The notes: generated by a model from the letters alone, not told the origin. Counted from the first letter of the stretch, positions 15,861-24,617 are shown. The stretch: 64,000 nucleotides of DNA from Halorussus lipolyticus (GCF_029338375.1 NZ_CP119804.1:868001-932000); one strand, 5' to 3'. Numbers and translations: made by a program.

Positions 15861-16529
15861 CTACCTCGGCCGGGCGACGACGCCGAGGTGGTCGTCGTGG
15901 TACGGTTCGAGGCGTTCGGTCTCAAGCACCTCGTAGGATTCGCGGAGGTCCGCCAGCGCGTCCTCGAACACGTCTTCGGGGTCTCTGGTCACGTCCTCGC
16001 TCCGGGCCTTGATGGCCGCCAGCAGTCGCCCGTCGTCCCGGAGGAACCGGCTGTTTTCGACCGCCACGCGGGCCTGACCGCGGGTCGCAACGTCTTGGAC
16101 GATGGCGTCCACCTCGGCCTCCACGACGTGCGCGTAGGTGTCGGGTCGGCGAGCGTCCTTCAGCAGGGGGAACAGGTTTTTGCGGTCCTCGGCGACGCCG
16201 ACCAAATCCCGGACCGGCCGAGGAGCGAACTCCACGGCGTAGGTCGGTCCGGCGAAGTCGGCGACGTGGCTCACGGTGGTTCCGCTGGCCGCGCCGAGAT
16301 AGAGGACCGTCTCTCTGCCCGCGAGGCCGGTGTCCATCCCGGACTCGACCATCGCGGCGAGTTTCGAGCGCCCGGCGTCCCAGCACCGCCAGCCCTCGTC
16401 GGTGGGTTCGCCGTAGACCGGTTCTCCTCGGGTGGCGAGGCGATTACGGTCGCCGAAGCTCCGGCGCTCAACGCCTTCGGGGAGGCCGTCGGGCAGGTCG
16501 GCCGACCGGTCGTCTGGCAGGTCGCTCAT
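15861..16529 (-). CDS. flpA: Fibrillarin-like rRNA/tRNA 2'-O-methyltransferase, 222 aa
   Basis: FlpA is the catalytic subunit of archaeal C/D box RNPs, methylating ribose 2'-OH using S-adenosylmethionine. The SAM-binding motif is [20 protein letters not shown] near residues 95-114. [33 protein letters not shown] near 117-149 and [22 protein letters not shown] near 163-184 match the family. The C-terminus ends in a charged segment [14 protein letters not shown]. Its ATG overlaps the nop5 stop by 4 nt, so the two RNP proteins are translationally coupled. Confidence 0.95.
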   Translation of the reverse strand: MSDLPDDRSADLPDGLPEGVERRSFGDRNRLATRGEPVYGEPTDEGWRCWDAGRSKLAAMVESGMDTGLAGRETVLYLGAASGTTVSHVADFAGPTYAVEFAPRPVRDLVGVAEDRKNLFPLLKDARRPDTYAHVVEAEVDAIVQDVATRGQARVAVENSRFLRDDGRLLAAIKARSEDVTRDPEDVFEDALADLRESYEVLETERLEPYHDDHLGVVARPR

Positions 16530-17404
16530 TCGCCGTCACCTCCTTGCTCGTCGTTCCGTCGTCCGCGAATCTGGTCCATCCGGCGCTGTAGCTCGTCGTC
16601 CAACTCGGGTTTGCGCTCGCCGGAGTAGTGGTCGATGCGGGCCGCGATGGTCAGCTTTCCGGCGAGGGTCCGGGCCGCCGACCCCCGGTCGTCGGGGTGG
16701 GTTCCCCGGACGAACTCGTGGGTGAAGATGACGCCGTGTTTCGGCGAGGGAGCGCGGCCCCGGAGGTGCGCGAACAGCGCGTCCTCAGCGCCGAGGACCT
16801 GCACGGTCCCCGACGACATCTTGGCGAGCGATTCGAGGCCGCCCGCCAGCGAGATGAGTCGCGCGCCGAGGACCGGCCCGGCCAGCGCGGAGAGGTTCGG
16901 AGCGACCTCGGGCGTCTCGCGTTCGAGGAACTCCCGGAGGTCGTCGGCCTCGTCGGCGAGGTCAGCCACCCGCTCGGCCAGCGAAATCAGTCGCTCGTCG
17001 GTCGGCGACTCGGGGTCGCGGGCGGACAACTCGCGGGCGTAGTCCACCCCGGTCCCGGCGTCAGGGTACCGGCTTCCGGCCCACTCGGCGACGCGCTCGG
17101 CGAGTTCGTTGGCCTCGTCCGCAGAGTCGTCCATCGCCCGGACCGCGTGGACGAGTTGCTTGTCGCCGGCCTGCTCTCGCTCGGCGACGGCCTCTCTGGC
17201 GGCGGTGAGCGACGCCTCGCGCAGTTTGGCGTAGTAGTCGTCGGCGTCGTCGGCGAACCCGGCCGCAATCGCCCGCTCGGGCCAGTCGTCGGGTGCGTCG
17301 GCCCGGCCCTCCCGGATTCGGGCCGCGCCGGCCTCGGCGTCGTCGGGGGCTACCCCCTCGAACCACCCGGCGGTCTCGTCCGGGCGGGTTGTGTCCTCGG
17401 TCAT
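16526..17404 (-). CDS. nop5: Nop56/Nop58-like C/D box RNP protein (Nop5), 292 aa
   Basis: Nop5 is the scaffold of the archaeal C/D box RNP, bridging L7Ae-bound RNA and fibrillarin. The C-terminal Nop domain is clear: PNLSALAGPVLGARLISLAG, SSGTVQVLGAEDALFAHLRG, APSPKHGVIFTHEFVRGT and the closing AARTLAGKLTIAARIDHYSGE. The N-terminus is acidic and less conserved. At 292 aa it is shorter than many archaeal Nop5 proteins (about 370-400 aa), as in other haloarchaea. It overlaps flpA by 4 nt. Confidence 0.93.
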   Translation of the reverse strand: MTEDTTRPDETAGWFEGVAPDDAEAGAARIREGRADAPDDWPERAIAAGFADDADDYYAKLREASLTAAREAVAEREQAGDKQLVHAVRAMDDSADEANELAERVAEWAGSRYPDAGTGVDYARELSARDPESPTDERLISLAERVADLADEADDLREFLERETPEVAPNLSALAGPVLGARLISLAGGLESLAKMSSGTVQVLGAEDALFAHLRGRAPSPKHGVIFTHEFVRGTHPDDRGSAARTLAGKLTIAARIDHYSGERKPELDDELQRRMDQIRGRRNDEQGGDGE

Positions 17405-17506
17405 GCCCGAGGCTTGCGCGTCTTCGCGTTTAAACCTGCGTTCTTCGGGACGTGGCGGGATGTGGGGGTTCGGTCTGGTACCAATTGAATTTTGATTCCG
17501 GCGCGC

Positions 17507-17640
17507 GCTGGCGCGACCGCTTGCTGGTCGCGCCGAATCGCGCGAGGGACGAGTGAACGACCGGCGGGAGTGAGCGAGGAGGTTGGGGAGGTGTGAGGCC
17601 CGCGGTCGCGGTGCCGTGCGGAGCGGTGGCGGTGCGGTTG
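17507..17640 (+). repeat. Second dispersed family (GAGGAGGYTGGGGAGG), copy 1
   Basis: Part of the 497 nt stretch 17405-17901 without a gene. It starts with a 9 bp stem, GGCGCGACC (17510-17518) and GGTCGCGCC (17526-17534). It then contains CGCGAGGGACGAG..GAGTGAGCGA, GAGGAGGTTGGGGAGGT and a CGGTCGCGGTGCCGTGCGG tract. A related sequence lies at 31125-31225. Downstream, 17760-17830 is AT-rich and may be the hsp20 promoter area. Confidence 0.6.
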
Positions 17641-17901
17641 CGGAGACTCATTTGCTCAAGCCTGAAGCTAGCTTCTGGTCCCTTTCCATCGTCTCGGTTA
17701 CTTTCGGTTCCCTTTCATCCTCGTGCTGGGTCCCGGTACCTCCTCGTTCTCTTTCTCCTTCAAGACAATATTATGCTACTGAAGAAAACAAAAATATTTC
17801 TAAAGAATATCTATACAATTCCCTAGTTGGGCAACAGACGCACGCTTCGACCGAACGCTTACGCCGCTCGCCGTTGCCCAGAGAGTCGGAGGAGACCACG
17901 A

Positions 17902-18255
17902 ATGACGCCCAGAAAGCGACGCCCGAGCGACACCCGGCCGAAGCCACAGATTCGGGTCGATGTCGCCGACCGACACGGAGAGTACGTTATCACCGCCGAC
18001 CTGCCCGGCGTCCGCAAGCAGGACATCGACCTGCGGGCCAGAAAGAACCGCGTCCAAATCGCCGTGGACCCCGACGGGTCCGAGGCCGAGCTGGGGAGTT
18101 TCGTCCGGCGAGTGCGCGACCACGGTCCCGTGAGTCGGACGATTCGACTGCCCGAGCGAGTGAACGAGAAGCGAATCGACGCCGAGTACCTGAACGGCCA
18201 ACTTCGGATTACGCTTCCGAAGTACGAGCAACGTCGGTCGGTCGATGTGAAGTAG
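17902..18255 (+). CDS. Hsp20/alpha-crystallin family small heat shock protein, 117 aa
   Basis: This ATP-independent chaperone holds unfolding proteins. The ATG at 17902 has a good Shine-Dalgarno GGAGGAG 7 nt upstream (17888-17894). The alpha-crystallin domain covers about residues 15-110: IRVDVADRHGEYVITADLPGVRKQDIDLRARKNRVQIAVD in pieces, then VSRTIRLPERVNEKRIDAEYLNGQLRITLPK, with the classic A-x-x-x-N-G-x-L motif seen here as AEYLNGQLRITLP. No long N-terminal arm or C-terminal IxI motif is present, so it may form small oligomers. Confidence 0.9.
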   Translation: MTPRKRRPSDTRPKPQIRVDVADRHGEYVITADLPGVRKQDIDLRARKNRVQIAVDPDGSEAELGSFVRRVRDHGPVSRTIRLPERVNEKRIDAEYLNGQLRITLPKYEQRRSVDVK

Positions 18256-18286
18256 GTCGTGACATCTATCTGCCCCTATTCAAATC

Positions 18287-18440
18287 ACGCCACGAACGCA
18301 ACGGCAAGGGTCTCGAAAGCCCTCGCGCGGTTCGCGGTCGCTCAGCGACATATCTTCGACTCACCTTCGGTTCGTCTCAGATAGGGGTCGCTGAGGCGAC
18401 TAAACTACACGCGAACCGCGCTCGCCCTTTCAGTCCGCCG
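18287..18440 (+). repeat. GAAAGCCCC-hairpin element, copy 3
   Basis: Fills most of the 295 nt gap between hsp20 and ogt. GAAAG (18315-18319) opposes CTTTC (18427-18431). A perfect 12 bp stem follows: GCGCGGTTCGCG (18325-18336) with CGCGAACCGCGC (18410-18421). Inside is GCGGTCGCTCAGCGACATATC, identical in copy 4 when that is read on the minus strand. The right flank CTTTCAGTCC and the left-flank string CGCCACGAACGC are also shared with copy 4. Confidence 0.8.
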
Positions 18441-18550
18441 AGGCGGTCGGTTGGTCCACCGGCCGAAACCGGTTGGTAGGTGCGCTACTCTCGATACCTA
18501 GCCGGTCCTAACCCCAACGTAGAAGCCTCCACTCCACCTCCCTCCGAGCG

Positions 18551-18949
18551 ATGAACGTCGAAATCTTCGACCGCACCGTCGCACTCGACGCCAGTCGCGT
18601 CTCGGCCTCGGAGGCCGAAATCCGAGCGCAAGTCGAGGAGTACGCCGCGGGCGAGCGCCGGGAGTTCGACCTCTCGGTGGACCTGCCCGAGGACTTCGCA
18701 GGCGAGGTCACGGCCGCGATGCAGAACATCCCCTACGGCGAGACTCGGACCTACGGCGAAATCGCGGCCAGCCTCGACACAGCACCGGTCGCCGTCGGCC
18801 GGGCCTGTGGCGCGAATCCGGTCCCGCTGGTCGTGCCCTGCCACCGCGTCGTCGGCGCGGACTCGCTCGGTGGCTACTCGGCGGGCGACGGCGTGGCGTT
18901 CAAGAGGCGACTCCTCGAACTCGAAGGCGCTGTGCCGAACCGCGAGTAG
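18551..18949 (+). CDS. ogt: Methylated-DNA-cysteine methyltransferase (Ogt), 132 aa
   Basis: Ogt removes alkyl groups from O6-alkylguanine by transferring them to its own cysteine. The DNA-binding helix region (NIPYGETRTYGEIAASLD near residues 59-76), the arginine-finger helix (PVAVGRACGANPVPLVVPCHRVV) and the active-site motif PCHRV (Cys near residue 97) are all present, followed by GGYSAGDGVAFKRRLLELEG. The N-terminal domain is short, giving 132 aa, typical of haloarchaeal Ogt. Confidence 0.95.
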   Translation: MNVEIFDRTVALDASRVSASEAEIRAQVEEYAAGERREFDLSVDLPEDFAGEVTAAMQNIPYGETRTYGEIAASLDTAPVAVGRACGANPVPLVVPCHRVVGADSLGGYSAGDGVAFKRRLLELEGAVPNRE

Positions 18950-19238
18950 CGGTCACTAGCGACCGGGACCGATTCGGACGGGAAAAGCGCGGTCCGGACA
19001 AAAATACTCGGATTACGGCCATAACAACTAACTAGGTACTACCAAATGAGTTAATTGCGGTTGCGTCCGGTTGCGCCGCCAAATGGCCCATGACCGAGCC
19101 GCCCGCCCGCCTGTCATCCGTGGCCCGCGTTTGTGCCATCCGACGCGGTACCGATGTCATCGAGTTCCACTCCCTCCGCTTTTCGGCCCTCGATACGATA
19201 CTCCTCGAAAAATAGCAAAAATACGAAGAACGGAGTCG

Positions 19239-22200
19239 CTACGCCGTGTCCACGGTGAACGTCGTGGTGTCGGTGACGACGGTTCCGTTCTCGTTCACCA
19301 GTCGCACGGTAACGGTGTGTTGGCCGTCCGCGAGACTGGATAGCTGTGCGCCGCCGATAGCCGGGGTGCCGTAAACGTCCTGCCACGAACCGCCATCGAC
19401 GCGGTACTCGACGTCGGTGACGTTGGCCGCGTCGGGGTGGCGCGTGACGAACTGGACGGTCGGCATCGAGGACCCGACGACAGCGCCGTCGGCGGGTGCG
19501 AACACCGAGACGTTGGCCTCTGCCGGGAGCGAGGACTGCCCGATGGTCGGCGTGTCGCCGCCGAACTCACCGGCGAACCGGACTTCCGAGGAGGCCGTCC
19601 CGTTCGGAACGGCCCGATACCGGACTTCGCTGACCTCGCCTTTCACGTCGAAGGTGAGGACGCCGTTACCGTAGGTCACGTTCTCGATGTGGCCCGGCCC
19701 GTCGGCCGAGACGTTCGCCGTGGTTCCGTTCAGTTCGTAGCCCTCGGGCAGGAGTTCGGCGACGTGCAGGTCCGTCTCGCTCGTCGCGTTCAGGACGAAC
19801 AGTCGGACGTTGACGCCCTGATTCAGCACATCCTGCGCGGTCTGGTCGTCGGTCGGCGTCTGGAGGTCGCGGGCCACCGCGGTTCCGACAGCGCCGGAGA
19901 CGCGGGTGCCGTTGAACCTATCGACGCCGAAGGTGGTGGTGCGGTCGGTGCCCCGGACCGTGACGAAGCCAGTTCCGAGAACGTCGTGGGTCCACGAGTC
20001 GTGGATGGTCGCCGGGTGGGTGCCGTTGGTGAGGTCCACCGTCCGGGTGTCGGTGTTCGATGGCCGGTCGAGTTGCTGGCCGTGCCCGTACTGGAATATC
20101 CAACCGCCGTTCCCGCCGCGGACATCGGTGTAGGCGTCGAGTTGTCGGCCCGCGTTGTCGGTCACGTTGACCGTCGTGGCGTACCCTCGGGGGAGCGTCA
20201 CGTTGCCGAGGTCGGTGTCGCCGAACGCGGTAACGTCCTTGAAGACCCACGCGTTGGCGATACCGTCGCCGGTCCGCCCGACATCGACGTAGATTCCGTA
20301 GGTGCCGTCGGGCACGATTGCCGAGAAGTTTCCGCCGGTCTCGGTCGTCGTGGACTCGAAGACGCCGGTAGACCAGTTGACGACGTAGACTGTCGCGTCG
20401 GCGATTGCGCCGCCCTCGGGGCCGACCAAGCGACCCTCGACTTCGGCCGAGCGCCGGAGCGTGACCGAAACGTCGCGGTCACCGGTGGCGCTCACCTCGG
20501 TGTCGTTGCGCTTGTACTCGGTGTCCTCGGGGGGATGGACGTTCACGTCGATGGAACTGTTGACTTCGATGCCGACGGTCGGATTCGCCGGGTGGGTCAT
20601 CCGACCCTGCGCGTCGGTCGGCACGCCGTCCTCGTGGAGGTAGGTGTAGAGCGAGGCCCACGTGCCCTCCTCGCGGTCAACGAGTTGGACCGACGAGTTC
20701 TCGATTGGCGCGCCCGAGGTGTTCTCGACGGTGACGTTCAGGGTGTGACCGACCGGGAGCGTGAAGTTGCGCGTCTCGTTGCCCGCCGTGGTGTTGTGCC
20801 ACCCGAGCGCGGCGAAGTCCGCCACGTCGTCCTTCGGGTAGACAACTTCGGTCGGCGAGTCCGCGTCGGTCACGTCGGCCTGCCACGTCTGGACCTCGTA
20901 GTCCCGGTCCGCCCGAAGTTGGACCGTGTAGGTTCCGTCTGCGTCGGTGGCGATTCGCTCGCCGTGGCCGTCCTCTTGGCCGGTCCAGAAGTCGAGCGTG
21001 ACGTTCGAGGCCGGAGTCCCGTCGGGGTTCCGAACCGTCCCCGAGACGGTGGTCGTCTCGTACAGGACGAGGGTCTCGTCTCGCGGAGCGTTCACGTCGT
21101 ACTCGTCGTAGGCGTGGTCGTAGTCGGTCCCGGCCGGGTCATCGACGTAGGCCCCGACCGAACCGTTGACCTCGATTCCGGGGAGCGGATTCTCGGGGTG
21201 CTTCATCCGGGCCTGCGCGTCGGTCGGCACGCCGCCGTCGCGGTAGCCGTGGAAGTACGTCCGCTCGCCGGTGGTCGAGTGGTGGTCGGAGAGTCCGACC
21301 TCGGCCCCGGTCACGGGCGCGCCGGAGTCGTTCTCGACGGTGACGTTCAGCGCGTGACCGACCTGAAGCGTGTAGTTGGCGGTCCGGTCGCCGGAAATCG
21401 AGACCGCGCCGAGGTTGCCGAAGTCGGCCACTCCGTCCCGCGGGTAGGTGACGTTACCGGCCTGAACGTCGCCCTGCCAGTACGAGAGGTGGTAGTCGCC
21501 CGGTTCGTCAACTTGGGCCGTGAAGTGGCCCTCGTCGTCGGTGACTGCCTGCTCGAAGCCCGAGGTCCCGTCGAGACCCTCCCATTGGAGGGTGACGTTC
21601 GAGGCGGGGGTGCCGTCGGGGTTCCGGACCGTGCCCGTGACGGTGGGCGTATCGGTCGAGTCGGACGTGGAACTCGTGAGGGTCCGAGTCAGGTCCCGGT
21701 CGCTGGCGACAGTGATGCGGGTGTAGTTGCCTTCGTAGGAGGAGTTCTCGGGCGGTCGGACCGAAACCGAGGTCGTCCCATTGACCTCGATTCCGGTGCC
21801 GGGGTTGGGCGGGTGTTTCATCCGGCCCTGCGCGTCGGTCGGCACGCCGTCGGCGTAGAGGTAACTGTAGATGGACGCGGCGGTTTCACCCGTCCCGTCG
21901 CGGAGTCCGACCGGCGCGTCCTCGACGGGTGCGCCCGACTCGTTCTCGACGGTGACGTTCAAGACGTGTCCAACCGGGAAGGAGTAGTTCCGGGCCACGT
22001 CGGTGGTCGAGGTGTTGAGCCATCCGAGCGAGGTAAAGTCGGCCACGCCGTCCTTCGGGTAGACCACGTTGGTCGGCGTGCTAGCGTTCACACCGCTGAG
22101 GTCGGCCTGCCAGAGCTTGACCTCGTAGCTCCGGTTCTCCTCCAAGGTCGCGGTGTACGAGCCGTCGAGATGAGTCACGGTCTGCTGGAGGTCGGTCTCG

Positions 22201-22460
22201 CCGCCGTCCTCTGTTATCCACCGGAGGGTGACGTTCTCGGCGACGGAGCCGTTGGGGTACGTGACCGTTCCGGAAATCGTCACCGAAGCGGTGTTCGCAG
22301 TTGCCGTACTCGAAGCGATGCCGTTCGTAATGCGTTCGTTCGTCGGTACTGGTGCCGTTGCAGTTGCGACTGGCGCGAGCGTGCTTCCTGTGAGCGTGAG
22401 AACCACGACTGCACAGACAGCGGCGGCTCTGAGCCAGTTCTGCGTGCTATCAGATGTCAT
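19239..22460 (-). CDS. Large secreted protein with three ~200-residue repeats, 1073 aa
   Basis: The N-terminus has a Sec-type signal (RAAAVCAVVVLTLTGSTLAP, ending near ATA). Three repeats begin near residues 60, 270 and 470; each opens with (T/V)SGTVRNPDGTPASNVTL, a carboxypeptidase-regulatory-like fold, and contains DGVADF, VGHxLNVTVEN(D/T/E)SGAP and DGG/DGVPTDAQGRMKHPxNP. A fourth, divergent domain (EVEGRLVGPEGGAIADATVYVV) and a C-terminal Ig-like domain (ANVSVFAPADGAVV..., ending TTTFTVDTA) follow. It is rich in N-x-S/T sequons. No PGF-CTERM, lipobox or C-terminal membrane helix is visible, so it seems to be released. The ligand is unknown. Confidence 0.88.
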   Translation of the reverse strand: MTSDSTQNWLRAAAVCAVVVLTLTGSTLAPVATATAPVPTNERITNGIASSTATANTASVTISGTVTYPNGSVAENVTLRWITEDGGETDLQQTVTHLDGSYTATLEENRSYEVKLWQADLSGVNASTPTNVVYPKDGVADFTSLGWLNTSTTDVARNYSFPVGHVLNVTVENESGAPVEDAPVGLRDGTGETAASIYSYLYADGVPTDAQGRMKHPPNPGTGIEVNGTTSVSVRPPENSSYEGNYTRITVASDRDLTRTLTSSTSDSTDTPTVTGTVRNPDGTPASNVTLQWEGLDGTSGFEQAVTDDEGHFTAQVDEPGDYHLSYWQGDVQAGNVTYPRDGVADFGNLGAVSISGDRTANYTLQVGHALNVTVENDSGAPVTGAEVGLSDHHSTTGERTYFHGYRDGGVPTDAQARMKHPENPLPGIEVNGSVGAYVDDPAGTDYDHAYDEYDVNAPRDETLVLYETTTVSGTVRNPDGTPASNVTLDFWTGQEDGHGERIATDADGTYTVQLRADRDYEVQTWQADVTDADSPTEVVYPKDDVADFAALGWHNTTAGNETRNFTLPVGHTLNVTVENTSGAPIENSSVQLVDREEGTWASLYTYLHEDGVPTDAQGRMTHPANPTVGIEVNSSIDVNVHPPEDTEYKRNDTEVSATGDRDVSVTLRRSAEVEGRLVGPEGGAIADATVYVVNWSTGVFESTTTETGGNFSAIVPDGTYGIYVDVGRTGDGIANAWVFKDVTAFGDTDLGNVTLPRGYATTVNVTDNAGRQLDAYTDVRGGNGGWIFQYGHGQQLDRPSNTDTRTVDLTNGTHPATIHDSWTHDVLGTGFVTVRGTDRTTTFGVDRFNGTRVSGAVGTAVARDLQTPTDDQTAQDVLNQGVNVRLFVLNATSETDLHVAELLPEGYELNGTTANVSADGPGHIENVTYGNGVLTFDVKGEVSEVRYRAVPNGTASSEVRFAGEFGGDTPTIGQSSLPAEANVSVFAPADGAVVGSSMPTVQFVTRHPDAANVTDVEYRVDGGSWQDVYGTPAIGGAQLSSLADGQHTVTVRLVNENGTVVTDTTTFTVDTA

Positions 22461-22575
22461 GAATCACAGCGACGAGAATATTTTATTACTTACTACTGAT
22501 AAATCAAACTATTACAAGTGAAAAAGTATTTGCTCCTACCGTCGTCTGCACCGGGGTACTCCTTCCGGGAAAGAA

Positions 22576-22618
22576 TCAAAAATATTTTCCTAAGAAATGA
22601 TTTTATTCCTTAGGAATG
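22576..22618 (-). terminator. Probable terminator of the paa operon
   Basis: An 8 bp inverted repeat, TTCCTAAG (22589-22596) and CTTAGGAA (22611-22618), is followed on the minus strand by AATATTTTTG. It lies 50 nt past the zinc-ribbon stop and upstream of the large secreted-protein gene, in a 207 nt gap that is otherwise AT-rich promoter-like sequence. Confidence 0.5.
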
Positions 22619-22667
22619 TATTCTGTACCTCTGTACCGCCGCGACCGCGCGAAAAGCGGACGACCGG

Positions 22668-22838
22668 CTACTCGAACTTCTCGAAGGGCTGTTCGCAGTC
22701 GTTGCAGTAGTGCATCGACCGACAGAGCGACGGTCCCTTCGGATGCTCGCGCTCGGTCTCGGTCGAACCGCAGTAGGGGCACTCGGCCCCGCTGTCGTCG
22801 CCAGAGGTTTCGACGCTCGGGTCCGGTCGTCGGTTCAT
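22668..22838 (-). CDS. Small zinc-ribbon protein, detached PaaD C-terminal domain, 56 aa
   Basis: This short gene follows paaD with a 2 nt gap. The translation is MNRRPDPSVETSGDDSGAECPY then CGSTETEREHPKGPSLCRSMHYCNDCEQPFEKFE. Cys pairs CPYC and CNDC, with an extra Cys in LCRS, form a zinc ribbon like the one at the C-terminus of bacterial PaaD (the segment CPxCGSxxT..FGPTxCKA..C..C.EPF..FK). Here the two halves of PaaD are encoded separately. It is the last gene of the paaABCD operon. Confidence 0.85.
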   Translation of the reverse strand: MNRRPDPSVETSGDDSGAECPYCGSTETEREHPKGPSLCRSMHYCNDCEQPFEKFE

Positions 22839-22840
22839 GA

Positions 22841-23410
22841 TTAGACGCTCAGTCCGAAGTCGTTCAGGTCTTCTTTACCCTGTTCGGTCACCATCTCGAT
22901 GGACCACTCGGGACTCCAGACGAGTCGCAGGTCCACCGACTCGATGCCCTCGACGCCCGCCACTTCGCGCTCCACCTCGTCGGTGAGCATGTCGCGGGCG
23001 GGACACCCCGAGTAGGTCAGCGTCATCAGGACCTCGGCGTGGTAGCTTCCGGCGGTTTCACCGCCTCTACGAGACTCCTCCGGAGCCTCGCTGTCCACTC
23101 GCTCGGTCACTTCGACGTTGTAGATGAGACCGAGGTCCACGATGGAGACTGGCATCTCGGGGTCCTCGACGCCGTAGAGAGCCTCCCACACGTCGGCCTC
23201 GATGCCCTCCGCACCCTCGCCGGTCGCCGGCATGTCCTCAACCTCCTCGCCTTCGACGTACTCGGTGTACGCGCAGAGCGCGGGGTCATCGCAGTCGTCG
23301 CCCAAGCCCGGAATACCACCAGTTCCGGGAATCTCATCGGCGTCGAGGTCGTCGGGGTCCTTCTCACGCAGGTCCGGAATCTCGGGGTCGTAGGGCAGTT
23401 CACTCGACAT
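22841..23410 (-). CDS. paaD: Phenylacetyl-CoA epoxidase assembly protein PaaD (DUF59/MIP18), 189 aa
   Basis: PaaD is needed for maturation of the PaaABC(E) epoxidase, probably in Fe-S or metal insertion. A DUF59 (MIP18) domain covers about residues 75-185: VWEALYGVEDPEMPVSIVDLGLIYNVEV, then VLMTLTYSGCPARDMLTDEVEREV with the conserved Cys. A charged insertion (RVDSEAPEESRRGGETAGSYHA) separates the two strands. The first 70 residues are acidic and specific to haloarchaea. The zinc ribbon that normally ends PaaD is the separate next gene. Confidence 0.9.
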   Translation of the reverse strand: MSSELPYDPEIPDLREKDPDDLDADEIPGTGGIPGLGDDCDDPALCAYTEYVEGEEVEDMPATGEGAEGIEADVWEALYGVEDPEMPVSIVDLGLIYNVEVTERVDSEAPEESRRGGETAGSYHAEVLMTLTYSGCPARDMLTDEVEREVAGVEGIESVDLRLVWSPEWSIEMVTEQGKEDLNDFGLSV

Positions 23411-23419
23411 GAGGGTCAG

Positions 23420-24295
23420 TTACTCCACCTCGTCGGGGTCTTTCATGATGCGGGTCGCCTCGGACCGACCGAGGTCACGGTACGTGTTGGTGAACTCGTC
23501 CCAGAGGACGTCCCAGTCGTCGGTGTGGGTCCGGTCTCTGCCGAGTTCGTCGGGGAGTTCGAGGCCCTCGTGGTGGGTGTCGTACTGCTCGGGCAGTTCG
23601 GCCTCGTCCACCGAGAGACCCAACCCTTCGAGGTACGGGACCACGGTGTCCAGCCACTCCTCGCGCATGTCGGCGAGGGATTCGGTCCGGAGGCCCAACT
23701 CGTCGATGCGGGCCTCGATGTCCTCGTCCGTCGGCGCGAAGATAGTCAGCGCGTAGGGCAGGAGTCGGTCGAGCGCCTGCTGGACGCGCCGCGTGCCCTC
23801 GTCGTCGTCGGTGAGTCGTTCGAGCCAGTTCTGGGCGTGTTCGCGGTGGTAGTCTTCCTCACCCTGAATCTTGCCCACTCGGTCCCGGATTCGTGCGTAG
23901 GACGAATCCACGAGGGCTTCGAGGCGAATCTCCTCGGCCACGTCGTAGAGGTACGACCGCAGGATGGGGTCGGCCCAGTCGCCCTCCTCGAAGGGGAGTT
24001 CGACGAGGGTACTGTGACGCCACTCATCGGGCGGGCGCTCCCAGATAAGGTCCGGTTCGTCGGGACCGAAGTCCTGCAAGAGGTCGTACCAGAGGCGGGC
24101 GTGACCCAGTTCGTCCTGCGCGATGTTGGCCAGCGCGAGGTCGGATTCGAGCGTCGGTGCCCGAACCTGCCACTCGGTGTATCGCTCCGCAATCACGAAC
24201 TCGTCGTCCGCGAGGCGGAACAGCAGGGTCTCGACCGCTTCCTGCTCGTCGTCGGAGAGTTCGTCGGGTCCGGCCAACTGCTCTGCGCTCGCCAT
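23420..24295 (-). CDS. paaC: Phenylacetyl-CoA epoxidase subunit PaaC, 291 aa
   Basis: PaaC is the structural, non-catalytic subunit of the ring 1,2-phenylacetyl-CoA epoxidase and pairs with PaaA. The ferritin-like helices are recognisable: ETLLFRLADDEFVIAERYTEW near residues 22-42, LANIAQDELGHARLWYDLLQDFG near 55-77, RSYLYDVAEEIRLEALVDSSYARI near 114-137 and KIQGEEDYHREHAQNWLERL near 142-161. Its ATG shares one base with the paaB stop. PaaD follows after 9 nt. Confidence 0.94.
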   Translation of the reverse strand: MASAEQLAGPDELSDDEQEAVETLLFRLADDEFVIAERYTEWQVRAPTLESDLALANIAQDELGHARLWYDLLQDFGPDEPDLIWERPPDEWRHSTLVELPFEEGDWADPILRSYLYDVAEEIRLEALVDSSYARIRDRVGKIQGEEDYHREHAQNWLERLTDDDEGTRRVQQALDRLLPYALTIFAPTDEDIEARIDELGLRTESLADMREEWLDTVVPYLEGLGLSVDEAELPEQYDTHHEGLELPDELGRDRTHTDDWDVLWDEFTNTYRDLGRSEATRIMKDPDEVE

Positions 24296-24615
24296 CAGTC
24301 GTCACCTCGCTGGCGCTCGGTCTCGGCTTTGACCTGTTCGCTCTCGGACTCGGCGACCTCCTCGGCCGCGGCCTCGAAGCTGTAGGTCTGTGCCCACCGG
24401 TAGGACTTGTCGGTCGTGCCGCCGAACTTGGCGTCCTCGGTGTCGACCTCGCCGATTTCCTGCTGGGGCGCGACCCAGAGGCTGTTGGTCGGCTTGCGCC
24501 GCCCGTGCTGAATCTCGGCGAACAGCAGGGCCATCTCGCGGTCCGGCGCGTGGACGTTTCCGCAGTGGGTGTGATACTCCCCGGCCTGCTCCTGTCGGAA
24601 TACTTCCCAAATCAT
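24295..24615 (-). CDS. paaB: Phenylacetyl-CoA epoxidase subunit PaaB, 106 aa
   Basis: PaaB is the small subunit bridging the PaaAC heterodimers. The ATG at 24615 gives MIWEVFRQEQAGEYHTHCGNVHAPD, matching the PaaB pattern (W-x-V-F-x-x..H-x-G-x-x-x-A-x-D). MALLFAEIQHGRRKPTNSLWVA follows, with the family's RR..SLWV. The C-terminus is an acidic/basic tail (ESESEQVKAETERQRGDD). It lies 2 nt after paaA and overlaps paaC by one base. Confidence 0.93.
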   Translation of the reverse strand: MIWEVFRQEQAGEYHTHCGNVHAPDREMALLFAEIQHGRRKPTNSLWVAPQQEIGEVDTEDAKFGGTTDKSYRWAQTYSFEAAAEEVAESESEQVKAETERQRGDD

Positions 24616-24617
24616 GG

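Noticed and set aside
19437..22499. Plus-strand open frame of about 1020 codons opposite the secreted repeat protein
   Set aside because: GC-rich antisense shadow: high GC in the third codon position keeps the frame open. The minus-strand frame has a signal peptide and repeated domains.
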